64,000 bases of DNA. Source: CAXMQZ01 sp963719055 (GTDB lineage: Bacteria > Acidobacteriota > Thermoanaerobaculia > Multivoradales > JAHEKO01). This document shows positions 1-8,792 of this stretch, piece by piece (the first letter of the stretch is position 1; the number at the start of each line of letters is the position of its first letter). Under the pieces are notes generated by a model. That model was not told where the DNA came from and did no database searches. It saw only the letters and a list, made by a program, of their open reading frames with translations. The DNA is taken from the NCBI GenBank assembly GCA_963719055.1, contig CAVRAU010000023.1:186001-250000 (forward strand), given 5' to 3'. A program made the translations under genes and the position numbers.

Positions 1-599
1 AACGTCTCCGGGATGGCGGCACAGTTGACAGCCACAAAGGGCCCCTCGCGACGCGGAGACAGCGCGTGCAGCGCCCGAGCAAAGAGCTCTTTGCCGGTGC
101 CGCTTTCGCCGGTCAACAGGACCGTGCTGTCGGTGCGGGCCACGCGTTCGAGAAGTCGGAGGGCGGTGCGGACCTTGGGGTGCGCACCCACAATGGTCGG
201 TCCACCGGCAACGCTGAAAGAATCCTCGGCGGCTGTCTCGCCCGCCACGGCAGCCACGAGTCGGAACAGATCGTCGATCTCGACCGGCTTTTCCAGGAAG
301 TCCACGGCTCCTTCTTTCATGGCCTCCACGGCCGTGTGAACGGTCCCGTAGGCTGTCAGGACGACTACAGGCAATCCTGGATTCAGTTTGCGGCTGCCTC
401 GCAACACATCGATCCCCGACTGGCCGGGGAGCTTGAGATCGGTGAGAACCAGATCGTACTGTCGCGTGGCGAGAAGCTCCAAGGCCGTCTCACCGTCCGC
501 GGCGGTCTCCACCACATGGCCTTCACCGCTCAAAGCGCGGTCCAACATACGGCGCAGGGACTCCCGGTCCTCCACGACCAGGATACGTGACGAGGACAT
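1..599 (-). CDS. sigma-54-dependent response regulator (NtrC family), 5' part only
   Basis: The reading frame starts at the ATG at 599 and runs off the left edge after 199 codons. Residues 1-115 are a receiver domain: acidic pair near E10/D11, phosphoacceptor D54 (VLTD), the LTAYG switch threonine and the LEKP lysine. A AAA+ sigma-54 activator domain follows, with Walker A GESGTGKE and the family stretch VNCAAIPE just before the edge. By family rule such a protein is phosphorylated by a sensor kinase and then drives sigma-54 promoters; the kinase and the Fis-type DNA-binding end lie outside the window. It sits 62 bp downstream of selA on the same strand. The family is certain; target genes cannot be told. 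Confidence 0.93.
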   Translation of the reverse strand, partial: MSSSRILVVEDRESLRRMLDRALSGEGHVVETAADGETALELLATRQYDLVLTDLKLPGQSGIDVLRGSRKLNPGLPVVVLTAYGTVHTAVEAMKEGAVDFLEKPVEIDDLFRLVAAVAGETAAEDSFSVAGGPTIVGAHPKVRTALRLLERVARTDSTVLLTGESGTGKELFARALHALSPRREGPFVAVNCAAIPET

Positions 600-661
600 A
601 GATCGATTCTACTGGTCTGGATGGGTTAAGCAGTATGAAATGCCACAGCGGCGACGCCGCT

Positions 662-2029
662 CTATCTCGCTGACGCCGCCTGCACCGCCTGGATCAGGAC
701 CTCGTCGTCTTCCGGGTCGACCGTGCGCAGATCCAGGATCAGTGCACCCTCGCGGATGTATCCCACGACCGGCGGATCGCCGGCGCGGAGACGCTCGAGC
801 AAGGCGGGGTCTCCCGGCAGCGCCAGTGCCTCGCCCGGAACAGGCCGCTCGGGTGCCGCCCCACCCCCGAGAAAAGCCTCGGCCGGGACGATGTCGGCGC
901 CGAGTCGCTCGGCGACCTGCTCGAGCCTTTCGCGCTGCAGCGCCTGATCGAGCCACAAGCGATCCAGCGGCATCGGCTCGCCCGCCAGGTGCAACCTGAG
1001 GACGCCCTCGAGAGCCGCAAAAACAGTGCGGTCGGGACGCAACGCCCGATAGAGGGGGTGGCGCCGACAACGGTCCACGAGCTCTCGCTTGCCCACCAGG
1101 AGACCGGCCTGAGGCCCACCCAGCAGCTTGTCTCCGCTGCCACAAACCAGATCGCAGTCAGCGGCCAGAAGCTCTTGAATGCTGGGGTGCCCCGCCAGCT
1201 GGGGTGCTGAATGGTGACGCAGTAGACCGCTGCCCTCGTCCATGAGGACGGGGAGATCGTGCCTCTGCCCCAGCTCGACCAGAGCCGGAATGTCTACCGA
1301 CTCGACGAATCCCGAGACCCGATAGTTGCTGGGATGAACCTTGAGCAACAACGCGGTCTCAGACCCGATGGCCTTCTCGTAGTCGGCAATTCGGGTTCTG
1401 TTGGTTGTCCCGACCTCAACCAGCGTCGCACCCGCCGCTTCGAGAATGTCCGGAATGCGGAAGGAGCCCCCGATCTCCACCAGCTCACCCCGGGACACCA
1501 CCACTTCGCCGCCGCGGGCCAGGGCGGACAAGACCAGGACCAGCGCGCCCGCATTGTTGTTGGCGACCAGCGCGCCCTCGGCACCGGTGACCGCCTCGAG
1601 CAGCCGCTCCGCTCGGCGATTGCGCTCACCCCGGCGGCCGTTGCCGAGATCGAACTCCAGATCGCAGTAGGCGTTCAGCAGCGGCGGCAAGTCGCTGGCG
1701 ATACTCCTGGGCAGGGGGGCCCGGCCCAGATTCGTGTGCAGGAAGATGCCGGTAGCGTTCAGAACCCGACGCAAAGCACCGCCCAACTCCTCTTCCAGAC
1801 CTGTCCGGAGTCTGGCTTTCAAGGCCTCGACCTCCGTGCCGAGCTCTCCGGTCTGTGCCTCTCCGTCGTCGGCGAGCCGGTGCCGCAACTCATCCAACCC
1901 CTGTCGGAGTCGCTGGCGCACCAGATCTCTCCCGTATAATCCGATGAGTCGTTGAAAGCCAGGCTCAGCCATCAGCCGGTCTACGGATGGGATGTGTCGA
2001 CGCAGGTCTTCTGTGGGGGTTTCGGTCAT
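662..2029 (-). CDS. selA: L-seryl-tRNA(Sec) selenium transferase
   Basis: PLP enzyme that converts seryl-tRNA(Sec) to selenocysteinyl-tRNA(Sec) with selenophosphate, in the cytoplasm. The 455-residue product has the usual family length. The N-terminal helical domain (PSVDRLM) is followed by the signature NATGIFLHTNLGRAPLP near residues 91-107 and the PLP-lysine motif SGDKLLGGPQAG with K301. The ATG at 2029 gives the normal family N-terminus. It is the only selenocysteine gene in view: no selB, selD or tRNA-Sec is seen here. The open frame is intact, unlike many neighbours. Presence of selA implies the organism makes selenoproteins. Confidence 0.96.
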   Translation of the reverse strand: MTETPTEDLRRHIPSVDRLMAEPGFQRLIGLYGRDLVRQRLRQGLDELRHRLADDGEAQTGELGTEVEALKARLRTGLEEELGGALRRVLNATGIFLHTNLGRAPLPRSIASDLPPLLNAYCDLEFDLGNGRRGERNRRAERLLEAVTGAEGALVANNNAGALVLVLSALARGGEVVVSRGELVEIGGSFRIPDILEAAGATLVEVGTTNRTRIADYEKAIGSETALLLKVHPSNYRVSGFVESVDIPALVELGQRHDLPVLMDEGSGLLRHHSAPQLAGHPSIQELLAADCDLVCGSGDKLLGGPQAGLLVGKRELVDRCRRHPLYRALRPDRTVFAALEGVLRLHLAGEPMPLDRLWLDQALQRERLEQVAERLGADIVPAEAFLGGGAAPERPVPGEALALPGDPALLERLRAGDPPVVGYIREGALILDLRTVDPEDDEVLIQAVQAASAR

Positions 2030-2144
2030 GGCTTCGAGGCAATTCTAGCCTGACCCGTATCGTTGGAACCGGATGTGACGTGCGTCACGATGTGAAGAGC
2101 ATCACTCGAGAACAGTGTTTCGCAGGGTACCCTAGGAGCCACCC

Positions 2145-2714
2145 GTGGTAGATCTACCTTCACTCAAGCGCAAGAAGACCCTCAACGAGAGACTGATGAA
2201 TCTCGATCAGGATATCCGTCGCTTTCGCATCGATTACGAACGGTTCTTCAGCGGCAACCTCCCCATCCCTCCGGAACAGCGGCGGATCAGCATCATCAAC
2301 CAGATCAAGGAGCTGCGCACCGAGCGCATGAAGGCGGTTTCGCATCGTTTCCGCTTCAATACCCTGGAAGCCAAGTTCAATGCATTTCTCGTCTTGTTCA
2401 ACCGACGGATGCGGGAGGTCGAGCTGGGCCGCAAGGCTCGCCCGATCGCCGGCTCCGAGGAAATCCAGTTCGATCCGCTAAAAGGTGTGGTGGTGGATGA
2501 GAAACCCAGCGACGCCGCCACACAGGCTCTCTTCCAGGGTCTCTACGCGGACAGCGCGACCGGTCCCAAAGCCGACTTCGGGAAGTTCCAGACCTATCTC
2601 GAAAAGCAGGCGGCGAAGATCCGCGACAAGACCGGCTGCAACCAGGTCAGCTTTCGAGTGGCGTCGGAGAAGGGGAAGTTGAAGCTGAAGGCCAAGGCGG
2701 TCAAGAGTGACTGA
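2145..2714 (+). CDS. conserved hypothetical protein, MXAN_5187 C-terminal-like
   Basis: A 189-residue soluble protein without signal peptide or membrane segment. It starts at a GTG, chosen because an AGGAG lies about 9 bases upstream. The first 100 residues are strongly charged and predicted helical (KRKKTLNERL, DIRRFRIDYERFF, RMKAVSHRFRFNTLEAKF), suggesting a coiled-coil or helical bundle. The last 50 residues (TYLEKQAAKIRDKTGC, VSFRVASEKGKLKLKAKAV) look like a small conserved domain that I loosely associate with myxobacterial MXAN_5187-type proteins; that link is from memory and uncertain. It faces tldE tail to tail with 12 bp between. Function unknown. Confidence 0.7.
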   Translation: MVDLPSLKRKKTLNERLMNLDQDIRRFRIDYERFFSGNLPIPPEQRRISIINQIKELRTERMKAVSHRFRFNTLEAKFNAFLVLFNRRMREVELGRKARPIAGSEEIQFDPLKGVVVDEKPSDAATQALFQGLYADSATGPKADFGKFQTYLEKQAAKIRDKTGCNQVSFRVASEKGKLKLKAKAVKSD

Positions 2715-2726
2715 GGGCGGGCCCGC

Positions 2727-4037
2727 CTAGTCCATACTCCGCAGACCAAGCCCACCGATCAGCAGCGAGGGGGCGCCGATCATGGCACTCAGTGGCTGGA
2801 AGCTCAAGTCGCGAGCCACCGCCTGGATATTCCGCAGTAGGGCACCGATCCCCCCTTCGACCCAAGTCCGCGACAAGGGTGCGGTGGCCTGACCCTGACG
2901 CAGGACAAAGCCGCACACGGGTAGACGAAAATGGTCGCGCTCGAAGTCGAACATGCCGGGTCCCAGCGGCTCCAGCAGATAGTAGCCGCGAGAGACGGAG
3001 CTCAGGAGCTCGCCGACGCCAACTCCGTCTCGAGGCTGGAGATAGAGATGGGAGGGGGAGGTCTGAGGCAGGTCCCGCCAGCTCTCGCGTCGGGCACACC
3101 CAAACACCTTCCGTGGTTCGCCGCCGCTCTGTCGCCAGTCCACCAAGGGCTGGCGATAGCGACCCTCCTCGATCAGCACGGCCGGTCCGGTGGGCAGGCC
3201 CTCGCCGTCGACCGGGCTGGCCAGGACGCCGGCGGGCAGCCGACCGTCGTCGATGATCGTCAGCAGCCCGCTGCCCAATCTGCCCTGCCGGTCCCTGAGA
3301 CGTCGAGCCAGCGCCTCGGCATCGACTCCCAGCAGCAGGGGCAACAACGATGCGAGGAGCCGCGCGGCCACGGCGGAACCGACCAGGACATCGCCCCGTT
3401 CTCTCGAGGGAGCCGCTCCCTGCCGCGTCAGCAGCAGTCGATTCGCCAGCCGCTTGGCGATCGCCGCGGGTTGGAACGCACGATGGTCCCGCTCCGCCAG
3501 CGACAAGACCGCGGAGGCCGATCCCTGCCAGGGGCCGACTGCCTCGACAAACAACGAGGCGGCTCGGCTGCGGTAGTCCACATCGATGCCTTGCGTGCTG
3601 ACGATCGAGGTCTCGCTGGTGCCCTCTTCCAACCGACCCAGGATGATGTGGCTACCCGGCACTTCGTGGATCAGGGCACTCTCGATACCCGACAGCAGAG
3701 CCACGGCCTCGGCCTCGGCCACCAGAGCGGTGTCGAGATCAGTGGGAGGACGCCACGGTGGTATCGGCATCGCCGGGGGTAACCGCAAAGGCTGGCCATC
3801 CGGCTCTGGCCACTTCAGACTCGCCTTGGGGAGCCCGGTACCGGCGATAAACAAGGAGGACCGGGGGCTGCCTGCCCGAATCGCCCAGCCGCGCTCGACA
3901 CTGGAGCTCCCCGCCTTGCCCTGCGAGCCGATCTCGAATCGCCGTGAGCGGCCGCTCTTGGAATAGATCTCGGCCTCTTCCATGCCCGCCCGCTTCAACG
4001 ACTCGAAAATCTCCGCTGATTGCCCCTGATCCGTCAT
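2727..4037 (-). CDS. tldE: TldE/PmbA-type metalloprotease subunit
   Basis: Partner of TldD in the TldD/TldE heterodimer, a zinc protease that in Enterobacteria degrades unfolded peptides and matures microcin B17 and CcdA. The 436-residue product has the family shape: N-terminal domain to about residue 170, then the C-terminal barrel with REDGEDVLVGS-like (ERGDVLVGSAVAARLL), LTIIDDGRLPAGVLASP and the end LIGAPSLLIGGLGL. It lacks the HEXXXH zinc motif, as expected for TldE. The ATG at 4037 overlaps the tldD stop by 4 bp (ATGA), so translation is probably coupled; longer upstream readings run into tldD. The sequence is divergent from enterobacterial PmbA but clear in pattern. Confidence 0.85.
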   Translation of the reverse strand: MTDQGQSAEIFESLKRAGMEEAEIYSKSGRSRRFEIGSQGKAGSSSVERGWAIRAGSPRSSLFIAGTGLPKASLKWPEPDGQPLRLPPAMPIPPWRPPTDLDTALVAEAEAVALLSGIESALIHEVPGSHIILGRLEEGTSETSIVSTQGIDVDYRSRAASLFVEAVGPWQGSASAVLSLAERDHRAFQPAAIAKRLANRLLLTRQGAAPSRERGDVLVGSAVAARLLASLLPLLLGVDAEALARRLRDRQGRLGSGLLTIIDDGRLPAGVLASPVDGEGLPTGPAVLIEEGRYRQPLVDWRQSGGEPRKVFGCARRESWRDLPQTSPSHLYLQPRDGVGVGELLSSVSRGYYLLEPLGPGMFDFERDHFRLPVCGFVLRQGQATAPLSRTWVEGGIGALLRNIQAVARDLSFQPLSAMIGAPSLLIGGLGLRSMD

Positions 4038-5348
4038 CCGACCACCTCGACCGTTTCCAGCCTCAAGGCGGGTGCTGTCGCCCACACGGGCAGCTTGATA
4101 CCCCCTTTGGCACACCAACCCGCACCCGCCGATCGTCGCTCTTCGCCGACGCCGGTCACGGCCTGCAACAGGTCGGAGACCCGCCCCCGCAAACGACAAG
4201 GAGCCACCAGGTCACCGACCTTGCCCTGGCGAATCTGTCGACCCCAGGGGACGGACAAGGAAAACTCCCCAGAGAGAGGATCGAGGGTTCCTCGGGAAGC
4301 CTCGGCGAAGAACAGGCCGGCAGTGACGTCGGTCATGAGATCCTCGATCGACAGATCTCCGGCAAGCAGCTCGAGGTGGCTCGAACGAGGTACTGGGGGT
4401 ACGTGGCGGTGACTTCGCCGCCCCGCTCCGGCTATGAGATCCGGCGAGTCGTGCGCCGTCTTGAGATCGGCCAGCAGCTGCTCCACGACTCCCCCGCGCA
4501 GCAGCCACCGACGGACGACTCTCATCCCTTCATCATCGGTCTGGCGACAGACGCCCGCCGGACCGTCTGCCGGGATTGTCCAACACGTTGAGGAGATCGC
4601 TACCCACCCGCAAACCCAGGGCCTTTTCGATTCGGCCCCCGAGGGCCAGGGTGTCGGTTTCCAGAGCGTGGGCGACAGCTTCATGAAGAAGCACCGCGCA
4701 AGCAGCCGGCCCCAGAATCACCGGCGAAGGCCCTGGCCGCACTGCCGAAGCCTCCCGGGCACGGAAGAGCGAGGTCAGGCTGGTCGCGACATCCTCCACC
4801 TGCTCCTCACCCATCTCGGCCAACAAAGCGCCATGACGCCCCCAAGGAGTCTCCGCCTCGAAGCTATGAAACTCCTCCCGTTCCTGCTCTGGAGCCACAT
4901 GAGTCCCGACGACACGCAGCCACCGGCGATATCGCCGGATCTTCAGGCGCAAGGGAAATCCAGCCAGCCGGCGCCGGATCGCCCGGGTCACTTGCACCGG
5001 AAATCTCTGCATCGCTCGTGGCACCTGCGAATCCTCGAAGACCGCGACTGGCAGGATCGGCGGAGAATAGGTCGCCGCGGGCAGGACCCGCGCCACCTGT
5101 CGCAGACTGTCGGCAAAGAGCTCCGGCTCGATCTGATCTCGCGACGCCAGCCAGGCAGCCCCCTCACGAATCAAGCGCACAGCGAACCCCTCTTCGCGCC
5201 ACACTCGTGCACCGGCTGATTCTTCGGCTGCCGGCAGCTCGACGACTTCCTGACGTTCGAAGAAGACGTCCGCCAGGTCACCCTCGCGGTCCGCGATCTG
5301 GGCGAGCGATCGAGCAATGGCGGTCGTATCGAGATCGTCAAACGGCAC
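4034..5348 (-). CDS. tldD: TldD metalloprotease, frameshifted
   Basis: Catalytic subunit of the TldD/TldE protease. Starting from a GTG at 5348, the first frame covers the N-terminal domain and the zinc motif HEAVAH (in LLHEAVAHALE) and then leaves frame. The remaining part (GVCRQTDDEGMRVVRR, TDVTAGLFFAEA) continues in another frame to 4034. The break lies near 4570-4575, in DNA reading aatcccggcagacgg on the minus strand; dropping one G restores NPADGPAGV. Because both halves are well conserved, a sequencing indel is more likely than decay, but a real mutation cannot be excluded. Upstream of and coupled to tldE. Confidence 0.85.
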
Positions 5349-5423
5349 GATCGAAAATTCTTACACACCCTCGCCGACTCGGGGTATCGAATTCGTAGCG
5401 CCAGCGATGAGATAATCAAGTTC

Positions 5424-6995
5424 ATGACGAAATCAAAATCTGCGCCAGCCGACACCAAAGTAGGCGAGCTCGAACGACGACTGTCCGAGGCGAGAGCCGC
5501 CGGAGGCCCGGCTCGCATCGAGCGCCAGCACTCTGCCGGCAAGCTGACCGCCCGCGAACGCCTCGAGCTGCTTCTCGATCCGGGTTCTTTTGTCGAGATC
5601 GATGCTCTGGTCACCCACCGCTGTCAGGACTTCGGCATCGAGGATCAAAAGATCCCAGGCGATGGGGTCGTGTGCGGATACGGCACGGTGGACAACCGAT
5701 TGGTCTATGTCTTCGCCCAGGACTTCACCGTTTTCGGTGGCTCCATGTCCGAGACCAACGCCCGCAAGATCTGCAAGATCATGGATCTCGCAGTGGAGAA
5801 CGGTGCTCCAGTGATCGGCTTGAACGATTCTGGTGGAGCGCGTATTCAGGAAGGCGTGGCGTCACTCGGTGGCTATGCGGACATCTTCCTGCGCAACACG
5901 TTGACCTCCGGGGTCGTACCCCAGATCAGCGCCATCATGGGTCCCTGTGCCGGGGGTGCGGTCTATTCGCCCGCCATCACCGACTACATCTTCATGGTCG
6001 AGAACACCAGCTACATGTTCCTCACCGGACCCGACGTCATTCGCACCGTCACCCACGAGGAAGTCACCAAGGAAGAGCTGGGAGGCGCCTCCACCCATGC
6101 CGCCAAGAGCGGTGTCTGCCACTTCACCGTGCCCGACGACACCTCTTGTTTGTTGGCCATCCGCGACCTGCTTTCCTATCTGCCCAGTAACAACCTCGAG
6201 GACCCGCCCGCCGGATCCAGCGAGGACAATCCCGAGAGAGAGGACGAGACTCTCGACAGCCTGATTCCCGGCGACCCCAACAAGCCCTACGACATCAAGC
6301 GCCTCATCCACTCGGTTGTCGATGACGGCCGATTTCTGGAGGTGCAGGTCGAGTACGCCAGAAACCTCGTCGTCGGTTTTGCCCGGTTGGCCAATCAGAG
6401 CGTCGGGATCGTCGCCAACCAGCCCAACTACCTGGCCGGGGTCCTGGACATCGACGCTTCGTTGAAGGGGGCACGCTTCGTCCGCTTCTGCGATGCCTTC
6501 AACATTCCGCTGGTGACCTTCGAGGACGTGCCGGGGTTTCTCCCGGGAACCCAGCAGGAGTTCGGCGGCATTATCAAGCACGGGGCCAAGTTCCTCTACG
6601 CGTTCGCAGAAGCCACCGTCCCGAAGATCACCGTCATCACGCGCAAAGCCTATGGTGGTGCCTATTGCGTCATGTCCAGCAAACACCTGCGAACCGATGT
6701 CAATCTGGCCTACCCCGCCGCCGAGATCGCCGTCATGGGCCCCGAGGGCGCAGTGAGTATCCTGTACCGACGCGAGCTCGAAGCGGCCGGCGACGGGTCC
6801 GAGGATCTACGCCGAGAGCTGGTGGCCGAGTACCGGGAGAAGTTCTCCAACCCGTATATCGCCGCCGAGCGGGGCTTTATCGACGCTGTCATCCAGCCAC
6901 GACAGACCCGCCCACAGATCATTCGGGCTCTGCGCCAGCTGGGCTGCAAGCGCCAAAGTGTCCCACCCAAGAAACATGGAAACATCCCTATATAG
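5424..6995 (+). CDS. acyl-CoA carboxylase carboxyltransferase subunit (propionyl-CoA type)
   Basis: Beta subunit of a biotin-dependent acyl-CoA carboxylase, most like PccB/MmdA (propionyl- or methylmalonyl-CoA). The 523 residues are the normal length and hold two crotonase-fold halves: the N-terminal half with GARIQEGVASLGGYADIF and GPCAGGAVYSPAITDY, the C-terminal half with FEDVPGFLPGTQQEFGGI and KAYGGAYCVMSS, both glycine-rich oxyanion motifs. Substrate cannot be settled from sequence alone; no biotin carboxylase or carrier gene is adjacent. It is transcribed away from tldD with 75 bp between. The last residues (KKHGNIPI) are a typical short tail. Probably acts in propionate/odd-chain catabolism. 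Confidence 0.93.
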   Translation: MTKSKSAPADTKVGELERRLSEARAAGGPARIERQHSAGKLTARERLELLLDPGSFVEIDALVTHRCQDFGIEDQKIPGDGVVCGYGTVDNRLVYVFAQDFTVFGGSMSETNARKICKIMDLAVENGAPVIGLNDSGGARIQEGVASLGGYADIFLRNTLTSGVVPQISAIMGPCAGGAVYSPAITDYIFMVENTSYMFLTGPDVIRTVTHEEVTKEELGGASTHAAKSGVCHFTVPDDTSCLLAIRDLLSYLPSNNLEDPPAGSSEDNPEREDETLDSLIPGDPNKPYDIKRLIHSVVDDGRFLEVQVEYARNLVVGFARLANQSVGIVANQPNYLAGVLDIDASLKGARFVRFCDAFNIPLVTFEDVPGFLPGTQQEFGGIIKHGAKFLYAFAEATVPKITVITRKAYGGAYCVMSSKHLRTDVNLAYPAAEIAVMGPEGAVSILYRRELEAAGDGSEDLRRELVAEYREKFSNPYIAAERGFIDAVIQPRQTRPQIIRALRQLGCKRQSVPPKKHGNIPI

Positions 6996-7009
6996 ACCCC
7001 ATCCACCGC

Positions 7010-7038
7010 TTGACACCGGGGACGAGGTCGGGCAAGCT
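7010..7038 (+). promoter_or_regulatory. putative sigma-70 promoter of the H1-like gene
   Basis: A perfect TTGACA (7010-7015) is followed 17 bases later by CAAGCT (7033-7038), a weak -10 box. It lies about 40 bp ahead of the H1-like start, in the gap after the carboxyltransferase gene. Confidence 0.4.
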
Positions 7039-7077
7039 GACCCCCCGGCTGAATACGCCTAGATCCGAGGAGGGAAG

Positions 7078-7479
7078 ATGCGGGAAAAAGACCGTCAGCT
7101 GAGACGCCGACGAAAACGCCGTCAAGAGAGACTGAAAGAGCGTCGGCGAGAGATGCTCAAGAAACGAACCCCTCGCAGTAGCAAGCCCGTCAAGAAGACG
7201 GCTGCCAAGAAGGCCAGCGAGGATAGCCCGGAGAAGGGCACCGCCAAGAAGGCTGCCGCCAAGAAGACTGCGGCCAAGAAGACCGCTGCCAAGAAGACCG
7301 CAGCCAAGAAGACCGCTGCCAAGAAGACAGCGGCAAAGAAGACCGCCGCCAAGAAAACCGCTGCCAAGAAGACAGCAGCCAAGAAGACCGCCGCCAAGAA
7401 GACCGCCGCCAAGAAGACCGCGACAAAGAAGACCGCCAAGAAGACCGCTGACGAGGGTGGCGACTCGGCTAGCGAATAG
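7078..7479 (+). CDS. histone H1-like Lys/Ala-rich DNA-binding protein
   Basis: A 133-residue, extremely basic protein. Residues 1-35 are an arginine-rich segment (RRRRKRRQERLKERRR). From about residue 57 comes an array of five-residue KKTAA repeats like those of eukaryotic H1 tails, AlgP and bacterial Hc1-type proteins; it ends in an acidic DEGGDSASE tail. The ATG at 7078 is set by GAGGAGGG just upstream. Repeat codons differ at third positions (gcc, gct, gca, gcg), so the protein repeat is what is being kept. Such proteins bind and condense DNA without sequence preference. It sits between the carboxyltransferase gene and glyA. Function by analogy only. Confidence 0.85.
   Translation: MREKDRQLRRRRKRRQERLKERRREMLKKRTPRSSKPVKKTAAKKASEDSPEKGTAKKAAAKKTAAKKTAAKKTAAKKTAAKKTAAKKTAAKKTAAKKTAAKKTAAKKTAAKKTATKKTAKKTADEGGDSASE
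7246..7449 (+). repeat. 15-bp tandem repeat encoding KKTAA
   Basis: Twelve 15-bp units (7246-7425), consensus aagaagaccgctgcc, followed by two shortened 12-bp units. The period is a multiple of three throughout and most differences are synonymous. It lies wholly inside the H1-like gene; copy number may vary between strains and could be misassembled. Confidence 0.95.
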
Positions 7480-7517
7480 TCCCCACCCCTCCTCCCGCCT
7501 TGATAGGGAGTCCTGCC

Positions 7518-8771
7518 ATGTCCGAATACCGCTCGCTGCAAGCGACCGACGCTGAGATCTATGCCGCCATCGCCGCCGAGCGTCGGCGACAGAACGAGTC
7601 GATCGAGCTGATCGCCTCCGAGAACTTCGTCAGCCAGGCGGTACTCGAGGCCGCCGGCTCCGTGATGACGAACAAGTACGCCGAAGGGTATCCCGGGCGC
7701 CGCTACTACGGTGGCTGTGAGAATGTCGACGTGGCCGAGCGCCTAGCCATTCAGCGAGCCAAGGAGCTCTTTGGCGCCGAGCATGTCAACGTCCAACCCC
7801 ACAGCGGCAGCCAGGCCAACATGGCCGTCTATTTCTCCGTTCTCGAGCCTGGTGACACGCTCATGGGGATGGACCTGGCCAGTGGCGGTCATCTGACGCA
7901 CGGACACCGGCTGTCCTATTCGGGCCGCGATTTCCAGGTCGTGTCCTATGGGGTCGACAAAGAAACAGAGACCATCGACTACGAGCAGGTGGCCAAGCTG
8001 GCTCGCGAGCATCGTCCCAAGTTGATCATCTGTGGTGCCAGCGCCTACAGCCGCACTATCGACTTCGAGCGCTTCCGCAGCATCGCCGACGAGGCCGGGG
8101 CGTTGTTGATGGCAGACATCGCCCATATCGCGGGCCTGGTGGTCGCCGATCTCCACCCGTCACCCGTTCCCCACTGCCAGTTCGTCACTACCACTACGCA
8201 CAAGACCCTCCGGGGTCCTCGCGGCGGCATGGTCATGTGTCACGAGGAGTTCGCCAAGAGCCTCGACCGCGCCTTGTTTCCTGGAATCCAGGGTGGGCCC
8301 CTGATGCACATCATCGCGGCCAAGGCCGTAGCCTTCAAGGAAGCTCTGGAACCGGAGTTCAAGGTCTATCAACAAAGACTGGTCGCCAACGCCGCGTCGA
8401 TGGCGCAACGCATGGTGGAGTTGGGCTTTCGGATCGTTTCCGGCGGTACCGACAATCACGTATTTCTTGTCGACGTCGCGGCGGCCGGACAAACCGGCAA
8501 GCTCGTCGAGAAGGCCCTCGAGAAAGCGGCCATTACCGTCAACAAGAACACCATTCCCTACGACCCCAAGCCACCCCTGGTGGCCTCGGGTATTCGTATC
8601 GGCACACCGGCGGTCACCTCCAGGGGTATGGAAGAGTCCCAGATGATCGAGATTGCCGATCTCATCGCCCGGGCCCTGGAAGAGCCGGAGGACGACGACC
8701 ATTTGGCAGGAGTACGGAACCAGGTCCTGGAGCTCTGCGAGAGATTCCCGCTCTATCCTCCATTGGCCTGA
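7518..8771 (+). CDS. glyA: serine hydroxymethyltransferase
   Basis: PLP enzyme that interconverts serine and glycine with tetrahydrofolate, feeding one-carbon units to folate. The 417-residue product has the standard length. Visible motifs are IELIASENFVS, EGYPGRRYYGG, QPHSGSQAN, ADIAHIAGL and the PLP lysine K229 in TTTTHKTLRGPRGG. The start at 7518 is chosen over the upstream 7500 codon because AGGGAG lies 7 bases before it and the protein then begins at the conserved N-terminus. It converges on folC, also a folate gene, with about 20 bp between stops. Frame intact. Confidence 0.98.
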   Translation: MSEYRSLQATDAEIYAAIAAERRRQNESIELIASENFVSQAVLEAAGSVMTNKYAEGYPGRRYYGGCENVDVAERLAIQRAKELFGAEHVNVQPHSGSQANMAVYFSVLEPGDTLMGMDLASGGHLTHGHRLSYSGRDFQVVSYGVDKETETIDYEQVAKLAREHRPKLIICGASAYSRTIDFERFRSIADEAGALLMADIAHIAGLVVADLHPSPVPHCQFVTTTTHKTLRGPRGGMVMCHEEFAKSLDRALFPGIQGGPLMHIIAAKAVAFKEALEPEFKVYQQRLVANAASMAQRMVELGFRIVSGGTDNHVFLVDVAAAGQTGKLVEKALEKAAITVNKNTIPYDPKPPLVASGIRIGTPAVTSRGMEESQMIEIADLIARALEEPEDDDHLAGVRNQVLELCERFPLYPPLA

Positions 8772-8792
8772 GACCCGTTGGTCACTTTCTAT

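Noticed and set aside
7246..7449. Possible CRISPR or satellite array
   Set aside because: Units are contiguous 15-mers without spacers and code for KKTAA.
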